Shown: positions 35,169 through 40,314 of the stretch, piece by piece
How the letters are laid out: every line of letters begins with the position of its first letter
Numbering within the stretch: the first letter of the stretch is position 1
Assembly: GCF_000614975.1 (NCBI RefSeq)
Contig: NZ_BALM01000035.1
Span: 1 to 40,314 of the forward strand
Length of the DNA stretch: 40,314 bases
Direction of reading: 5' to 3'
Origin: Shewanella marina JCM 15074
GTDB taxonomy: Bacteria; Pseudomonadota; Gammaproteobacteria; Enterobacterales; Shewanellaceae
Translations under genes and position numbers: made by a program
Notes under the pieces: generated by a model
Seen by the model: only the letters and a program-made list of their open reading frames with translations
Database searches by the model: none
Told to the model about the DNA's origin: nothing

Positions 35169-36179
35169 ATGACGATTTCAAATACCAATACCATCATGGA
35201 ATTAGAAGCTAGGCAGGCACCAGCAAAAATAGCAGAACAATTGAGATTAAATGCGCCGATAGCGGCAGAGTTAGGTCAGACATTACGTAAATTGGCGCCA
35301 AAGTTTGTGATGATTATTGGCCGTGGTTCATCTGATCATGCTGGCGTTTTTGCTAAATATTTATTTGAAATTGAAGCTGGTGTCCCTACATTTGCGGCCG
35401 CGCCATCTGTTGCCAGCGTATATGGCAAAACATTAGCACTAAAAGACAGCTTGGTGATTGTTATTTCTCAGTCTGGTCGTAGTCCAGATATTTTAGCGCA
35501 AGCAAAAATGGCAAAGCAAGCTGGTGCCTTTTGTGTGGCGTTGGTGAATGATGAAACTGCACCAATTAAAGATATTGTAGATGTGATTTTGCCATTGCGA
35601 GCGGGTGAAGAAAAAGCCGTTGCTGCAACCAAGAGTTATTTAGCGACCTTATCGGCATTAGTACAATTAGCGAGTGCATGGACTTTAAGTGAGTCATTAG
35701 CTAAGGCTGTCGAAACACTCCCTCAAGCACTGCAAACTGCGGTTGCGGCTCCGGCACAATTGACCATAGATGCGATTGCAAATGAGCGTAATTTGGTGGT
35801 GCTGGGACGAGGACTTGGTTATGCAGTTTCCAAAGAGATAGCGCTTAAACTTAAAGAAGTGTGCTCTGTACATGCTGAAGCATTTAGTAGCGCTGAATTT
35901 TTACATGGCCCAGTGACTTTGGTTGAATCAAAGCTGACCATTGTAGATGTTTGCATTAATGATGAGTCTTACACCAGCCATATCGAACAAATTGATAATG
36001 TGACAGCGCGCGGAGCCAATTTGATTCATTTGAATCAGACCTCAGCCGATATTCATCCTCGCATTGCGCCATTAGCGTTATTACAGCGTTTTTATATTGA
36101 TGTGGCTGGGGTGGCAGTGGCTAAAGGGATCGATCCCGATCAACCTGTCGGTTTAAAGAAAGTCACCCAAACAGTGTAA
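35169..36179 (+). CDS. nagB-II: glucosamine-6-phosphate deaminase, SIS-domain type (NagB-II)
   Basis: Converts GlcN-6-P to fructose-6-P and ammonia. The 336-residue protein has two sugar-isomerase (SIS) domains homologous to the C-terminal half of GlmS, not the classical NagB fold: GRGSSDHAGVFAKY (from residue 51), VISQSGRSPDI, AATKSYLATL, then ALKLKEVCSVHAEAF and FLHGPVTLVE in the second domain. It lacks a glutaminase domain, fitting the deaminase role known for the Shewanella enzyme. AAAGGA precedes the start. 19 bases separate it from nagA. Confidence 0.93.
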   Translation: MTISNTNTIMELEARQAPAKIAEQLRLNAPIAAELGQTLRKLAPKFVMIIGRGSSDHAGVFAKYLFEIEAGVPTFAAAPSVASVYGKTLALKDSLVIVISQSGRSPDILAQAKMAKQAGAFCVALVNDETAPIKDIVDVILPLRAGEEKAVAATKSYLATLSALVQLASAWTLSESLAKAVETLPQALQTAVAAPAQLTIDAIANERNLVVLGRGLGYAVSKEIALKLKEVCSVHAEAFSSAEFLHGPVTLVESKLTIVDVCINDESYTSHIEQIDNVTARGANLIHLNQTSADIHPRIAPLALLQRFYIDVAGVAVAKGIDPDQPVGLKKVTQTV

Positions 36180-36198
36180 AAACTAGGGATATAAATTT

Positions 36199-37323
36199 AT
36201 GCAGTCGTTTATTGTTGAACGTTTATTTGATGGTCATCGTTTTTATCGTAATCAAGCGCTTACTATCGATGCTGGCAAAGTGGTGAGTTATGATTTACTA
36301 ACTGATGATGTCAGCCATTTAAGTGGCACCTTAGTACCGGGTTTTATTGATGTTCAAGTCAATGGCGGTGGTGGTGCCCTATTTAATGCCGACCCTAGTC
36401 TGGCAGTGATTCATACGATAACGGCAGCGCATGCTAAATTTGGTACCACAGCTTGTTTACCAACCTTAATTACTGATGAGCTGAAAGTGATGCAACAAGC
36501 TGCTACAGCCATGGCCGAAGCGGTAAGTCAGGGTCTTGATGGCGTGCTTGGCATTCACTTTGAGGGGCCTCACCTTTCTATTCCTAAAAAAGGGGTGCAT
36601 AGCGCCAACTTTATTAGGCGAATTTCAGATGCTGAATTAGCGATTTTTAGTCGCTCAGATCTTGGCATAAAAATCGTAACCTTGGCGCCTGAAAATGTAT
36701 CGGTTGAAGTCATAAAGGCGTTAATTGATGCGAATGTAAAGGTTTGCTTGGGCCATTCAAATGCCGATTATTCAACGGTTAAACAAGCATTAGCTGTTGG
36801 CGCAGATGGTTTTACTCATCTATTTAATGCGATGTCTGCTTTTACTGCACGGGAGCCCGGTATGGTCGGGGCTGCATTAGAGTGCGATAACAGTTGGTGT
36901 GGTTTAATTGTTGATGGTCATCATGTGCATACTGGGGCCGCTAAATTGGCACTAAAGTGTAAACCTCAAGGCAAAATAATGTTGGTGACTGATGCAATGC
37001 CGCCAGTTGGCTTAAGTGATAACAGTAGTTTTGAGTTATTTGGTCAACAGGTTATTAGGCAAGGTGACCGATTAAATGCCAGTACTGGAGAGTTAGCCGG
37101 ATGTGTGCTTGATATGGCTGGAGCAGTCAGCAATGCGCAAACTATGCTAGGGCTGAGTTTTGCTGAAGCATTACGAATGGCCAGTTTATATCCGGCTCAA
37201 TATCTGGGATTAAATGATTATGGTCACCTGCAATTAGGCGCGCGAGCCGATATGGTATTACTGGGTGCTGAAGGTACAGTGCATCAAACCTATCGTGCAG
37301 GTGAGTTAATTTATACAACATAA
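36199..37323 (+). CDS. nagA: N-acetylglucosamine-6-phosphate deacetylase
   Basis: Hydrolyses GlcNAc-6-P to GlcN-6-P and acetate in the cytosol. 374 residues, amidohydrolase barrel. Metal and substrate residues are visible in HFEGPHLSIPKKGVH (Glu near 120), CLGHSNADY (His near 185), GFTHLFNAMS (His near 206) and the catalytic Asp in VTDAMPP (near 263). PGFIDVQVNGGGG marks the N-terminal metal-loop region of NagA enzymes. Full length, no abnormality. nagX follows after 14 bases. Confidence 0.95.
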   Translation: MQSFIVERLFDGHRFYRNQALTIDAGKVVSYDLLTDDVSHLSGTLVPGFIDVQVNGGGGALFNADPSLAVIHTITAAHAKFGTTACLPTLITDELKVMQQAATAMAEAVSQGLDGVLGIHFEGPHLSIPKKGVHSANFIRRISDAELAIFSRSDLGIKIVTLAPENVSVEVIKALIDANVKVCLGHSNADYSTVKQALAVGADGFTHLFNAMSAFTAREPGMVGAALECDNSWCGLIVDGHHVHTGAAKLALKCKPQGKIMLVTDAMPPVGLSDNSSFELFGQQVIRQGDRLNASTGELAGCVLDMAGAVSNAQTMLGLSFAEALRMASLYPAQYLGLNDYGHLQLGARADMVLLGAEGTVHQTYRAGELIYTT

Positions 37324-37337
37324 GAAAGGACATCACC

Positions 37338-38462
37338 ATGCAACAAGCCGTAGTTAAACGGCGACTAATGTCGTTAGATGCATTACGTGGTTTTGATATG
37401 TTTTGGATCTTAGGTGGAGAAGCGATTTTTGCCGCTTTAGTGACGCTGACAGGATGGAAAGGGTGGTTATGGTTTGATGGTCAGATGCAACATAGTGAGT
37501 GGAATGGCTTCACTTTTTACGATTTAATCTTTCCGCTATTTATCTTCCTCTCGGGTGTAGCCCTTGGCCTATCGCCCAAGAGATTAGATCAAGAGCCTTT
37601 TATAAAACGTAAACCCATCTATCAGCACGCATTGAAGCGACTGTTTCTGCTAATTATATTAGGCATTATTTATAACCATGGTTGGGGCAGTGGGATCCCG
37701 ATGCAATGGGACGAAATTCGTTATGCCAGTGTATTGGGCCGCATAGGTTTGGCGTGGTTTTTTGCCGCGATGATTGTTTGGCACTGTTCATTACGCTGGC
37801 AGTTAATAAGTACACTTATGATAGTGGTTGGTTATGCCTTAATCAGCCTTTATTTCCCCGTGCCAGAATATGGCGCAGGGCAGTTAAACGCAGCTCAAAG
37901 CGTGAATGCCTATATTGACCAACTGTTATTACCTGGCATTAGTTATCAAAATCGTCCGCTAGATCCTGAAGGGGTGTTATCGACCTTACCCGCTATCGCC
38001 AATGCGCTAATGGGCGCGATTATTGGCAGATTACTCACCCAGAGTATGAGTTCTGAATGGCATAAAGTTGTTTTGATTACTGGCATTGGCATCATATTGT
38101 TACTCGTTGGCTGGTTAGTGGATTTTAATATTCCTGTTAATAAAGCGCTTTGGAGTAGCAGTTTTATATTCGTTAGTGTTGGTTGGAGCTGTATTTTATT
38201 AGCGATTTTTTATGCGCTAGTTGATTTATTAAACTGGCACAAATTAAGTTTTATTTTTGTGGTTATAGGTACTAATGCCATCGTGATTTATTTGGGCACG
38301 AGTTTGATTAATTGGAATTATAGTGCTAGCTCAATTTTTGGTGGATTAATTGCGGCGTTGCCACTAAGTGGACAACAACTAGGCGCGGTTATTTCAGTTT
38401 TATTGGTACAATGGCTGCTGTTATTTTGGTTATATCGTAATAAGTTATTTATCAAGATTTAA
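37338..38462 (+). CDS. nagX: NagX-type integral membrane protein (DUF5009 / acyltransferase-like)
   Basis: 374-residue inner-membrane protein with about 10 hydrophobic segments. It begins RRLMSLDALRGFDMFWILGGEA, a signature shared with bacterial relatives of heparan-alpha-glucosaminide N-acetyltransferase. FYDLIFPLFIFLSGVALGLS and YASVLGRIGLAWFF are further family motifs. It is the fourth gene of the nagK operon and is widely found in chitin/GlcNAc loci of marine bacteria; a transport or acetyl-transfer role has been suggested but I know of no settled biochemical function. AAAGGA precedes the start. Followed by a 201-base gap with its own operator before nagP. Confidence 0.87.
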   Translation: MQQAVVKRRLMSLDALRGFDMFWILGGEAIFAALVTLTGWKGWLWFDGQMQHSEWNGFTFYDLIFPLFIFLSGVALGLSPKRLDQEPFIKRKPIYQHALKRLFLLIILGIIYNHGWGSGIPMQWDEIRYASVLGRIGLAWFFAAMIVWHCSLRWQLISTLMIVVGYALISLYFPVPEYGAGQLNAAQSVNAYIDQLLLPGISYQNRPLDPEGVLSTLPAIANALMGAIIGRLLTQSMSSEWHKVVLITGIGIILLLVGWLVDFNIPVNKALWSSSFIFVSVGWSCILLAIFYALVDLLNWHKLSFIFVVIGTNAIVIYLGTSLINWNYSASSIFGGLIAALPLSGQQLGAVISVLLVQWLLLFWLYRNKLFIKI

Positions 38463-38506
38463 GCTGCTTATGGGTATAACTATGACTGATTTAGTCTTTT
38501 CGCAAA

Positions 38507-38524
38507 AATGACAGCGTTGTCTTA
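38507..38524. promoter_or_regulatory. NagR-type operator before nagP
   Basis: ATGACAGCGTTGTCTT (38508-38523) matches the other three sites except for one mismatch in the right arm. TTGTCT inside it with TAACAT 17 bases downstream could be the promoter, so the repressor would cover the -35. It is 140 bases before nagP. Confidence 0.75.
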
Positions 38525-38663
38525 TTGATGTTTAGTTGTTAACATATTTGAAACAAGTTCACGTCAAATATTAGCATCACTACACTGATGAAGTGTTATT
38601 AGTGTTACTCGACTATTGGTAGCTTCCGATAGTAAATTACAATAATAGATAGAAGAGCGGGTT

Positions 38664-39989
38664 ATGGATATGACAGCAATTAAAGGTACGCCTCGCGGTG
38701 CTCAAAGCAGCGTACTACCAATGACCATTATTGGCATTTTATTTTTTATTTTTGGATTTGTGACTTGGCTGAATGGCTCCTTGATCCCTTTTCTAAAAAT
38801 TATTTGTGAGCTCAATGAGTTCCAAGCGCTATTTGTGACTTTTGCGTTTTATATCGCATACACGGTAATGGCATTACCGATGTCATCGATTTTAAAACGT
38901 ACAGGTTATAAAGATGGTATGGCGATAGGTCTAGCCATTATGGTAGTGGGTTCCTTACTGTTTATTCCTGCCGCGCAAACTGCCAATTATATTTTATTCC
39001 TAGTGGCATTATTTGTATTGGGTACTGGCTTAACTATATTACAAACTGCATCCAATCCCTACGTTGTGCATATAGGCCCTAAAGAAAGTGCCGCAATGCG
39101 GATCAGTATTATGGGCTTAATTAATAAAGGAGCAGGGGTGATCGTTCCTTTATTATTTACCGCAGTAGTCTTGTCAGGTTTAGAAAACTTTACCGCCGAT
39201 CATCTTGCGGCAATGAATGAAGTTGAACGCCAAGCTCAAATTACTGAATTATCATCAAGACTGGTTATGCCATATATCTATATGGCTGTCGCATTGTGTT
39301 TCTTGATTGGGTTAGTTAAATTCTCATCTCTGCCAGAGCTTGATTTTGAGGGTGAAGATCAGCATCAAGACAAAACGGGTATTCTTCACTTCCCACAAGT
39401 GGTACTCGGCGCAGTTACATTATTTGTTTATGTTGGCGTTGAGGTCATTGCGGGTGACACCATTGGTTTATATGGTGAAAGTTTAGGGGTCAGTAACTTT
39501 GCTGCGTTGACTTCATATACTATGGTCTTTATGGTATTTGGTTATCTTATTGGGGTAACTTGTATTCCGCGATTCATGAGTCAACAAACTGCATTATTGT
39601 TATCTGCGATTGCAGGTAGCTTATGTGTGATTGGCGCGGCAACAGCATCGACTGATAGCACCATAATTGCGTCAACATTATGGGGCTGGACCGGGATTGC
39701 TGTTATTCCTGACTCTGTGACTTTTGTCGCTATGATGGGGTTAGCACACGCATTAGTTTGGCCATCAGTATGGCCGCTGGCATTAGATGGTTTAGGTAAG
39801 TATACCGCTCAAGGTTCGGCATTATTAATTATGGGGATCTCTGGTGGAGCCATTTTACCGCTTATTTTTGGTAAAGTTGCGCATCACTTTGATAATACTC
39901 AATTAGCCTATTGGGTGGCCTTACCCTGTTATCTATTTATTCTATTCTATGCGCTGAAAGGCCATAAGATGCGTAACTGGAAATCATAA
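38664..39989 (+). CDS. nagP: N-acetylglucosamine permease NagP
   Basis: Inner-membrane sugar:H+ symporter of the major facilitator superfamily, FucP-like group, importing free GlcNAc. 441 residues with 12 predicted helices. Family features include TIIGILFFIFGFVTWLNGSL near the N-terminus, FQALFVTFAFYIAYTVMALP, LQTASNPYVVHIGP and the C-terminal ALVWPSVWPLALDGLG. Unlike the phosphotransferase route of enterobacteria, import here leaves GlcNAc unphosphorylated, hence the need for nagK. It is separated from nagX by 201 bases and has its own NagR-type operator and a terminator 24 bases after the stop. Confidence 0.93.
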   Translation: MDMTAIKGTPRGAQSSVLPMTIIGILFFIFGFVTWLNGSLIPFLKIICELNEFQALFVTFAFYIAYTVMALPMSSILKRTGYKDGMAIGLAIMVVGSLLFIPAAQTANYILFLVALFVLGTGLTILQTASNPYVVHIGPKESAAMRISIMGLINKGAGVIVPLLFTAVVLSGLENFTADHLAAMNEVERQAQITELSSRLVMPYIYMAVALCFLIGLVKFSSLPELDFEGEDQHQDKTGILHFPQVVLGAVTLFVYVGVEVIAGDTIGLYGESLGVSNFAALTSYTMVFMVFGYLIGVTCIPRFMSQQTALLLSAIAGSLCVIGAATASTDSTIIASTLWGWTGIAVIPDSVTFVAMMGLAHALVWPSVWPLALDGLGKYTAQGSALLIMGISGGAILPLIFGKVAHHFDNTQLAYWVALPCYLFILFYALKGHKMRNWKS

Positions 39990-40013
39990 GAACTATTCAT
40001 AGTTAGACCGATT

Positions 40014-40037
40014 AAGGTGCCAATTGGCACCTTTTTT
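40014..40037 (+). terminator. intrinsic terminator after nagP
   Basis: AAGGTGCC / GGCACCTT stem with an AATT loop, running directly into a T tract. It closes the nag cluster. Confidence 0.88.
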
Positions 40038-40314
40038 ATTGCGTTAAAAGTTTATCTTGTCTATTCCGCCACCAACATCTTGTTGCGCGATTAGAACACA
40101 GTAGCTGAAGTCGAATTCAGTGCTTATTCTAGTTAGGTTTTCATATGGTTGTGCAATCAAGCTAATGGCCATATTTATATGGTTGATTGGAATAATCATT
40201 ACTGCTTCTATGTATTTAGCATAGCAAAGGTTGATAAGCTTTTAATATAACAAAGATAATATAAACAAACTGGCAGGGATGGTAACAGAGATAGTGATTA
40301 ATTTTAGCAAGCTT
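40038..40314. other. window tail without a supported gene
   Basis: 277 bases after the nagP terminator. The only open frame of note is a 51-codon minus-strand frame (40044-40199) without a ribosome site or recognisable domain. The last six bases are AAGCTT, a HindIII site. Confidence 0.5.

Noticed and set aside
38463..38500. Terminator between nagX and nagP (GACT-GATTT-AGTC-TTTT)
   Set aside because: Only a four-base-pair stem; too weak to call as an intrinsic terminator.
40044..40199. 51-codon minus-strand open frame at the window end
   Set aside because: No ribosome-binding site, no recognisable domain, and the length is expected by chance in AT-rich DNA.
1..40314. tRNA, rRNA, CRISPR, prophage or insertion-sequence content
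   Set aside because: No cloverleaf, regularly spaced repeats, transposase or integrase motifs were found by reading; nothing supports a mobile element.

Overview
The window looks like chromosomal DNA of a Shewanella or a close marine gammaproteobacterium. Three things point there: the ribF-ileS-lspA-fkpB-ispH block followed by type IV pilus minor-pilin genes of the Shewanella/Aeromonas (Tap) type; a complete Shewanella-style GlcNAc/chitin utilisation cluster (nagR, TonB receptor, hex, nagK, nagB-II, nagA, nagX, nagP); and coding sequence of moderate to low GC. There is no rRNA, tRNA, CRISPR array, integrase or insertion sequence to refine this.

Layout. 1-5.8 kb: housekeeping operon (FAD synthesis, Ile-tRNA synthetase, lipoprotein signal peptidase, FKBP isomerase, isoprenoid IspH), closed by a strong terminator. 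5.9-16.1 kb: pilV-pilW-pilX, then two tandem pilY1-tapY2 modules, the first carrying a pilE gene between pilY1 and tapY2. 16.1-17.2 kb: two GspH/FimT-type pseudopilins on the opposite strand. 17.4-18.8 kb: glnB and convergent pldA. 18.9-23.8 kb: LacI-family nagR, divergent TonB-dependent receptor and a SapC-family gene. 23.8-28.8 kb, minus strand: a Wolinella-type frdCAB quinol:fumarate reductase followed by a DASS dicarboxylate transporter. 29-40 kb: the GH20 lipoprotein hexosaminidase, a convergent O-acyltransferase, and nagK-nagB-II-nagA-nagX plus nagP.

How it works together. Four near-identical palindromes (core ATGACAGCG[CT]TGTCAT) lie before the TonB receptor, hex, nagK and nagP, so one repressor, most likely the LacI-family NagR encoded here, should control outer-membrane uptake of chito-oligosaccharides, their cleavage to GlcNAc, inner-membrane import, phosphorylation, deacetylation and deamination. 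The fumarate reductase and dicarboxylate carrier form a separate anaerobic-respiration unit between the two halves of the nag locus.

Caution. Six genes (first pilY1, pilE, nagR, TonB receptor, frdA, hex) are broken as presented. I trace this to eight events, each repaired by adding exactly one base, nearly all in or beside a short homopolymer. After repair every gene has a whole number of codons and normal family length. This looks more like uncorrected homopolymer errors than six independent gene losses, though true decay cannot be excluded from one sequence. The most interesting biological signals are the tandem pilY1-tapY2 duplication, a strong intrinsic terminator inside the probable hex leader, and a fumarate reductase cytochrome b lacking the glutamate at the Wolinella E180 position.
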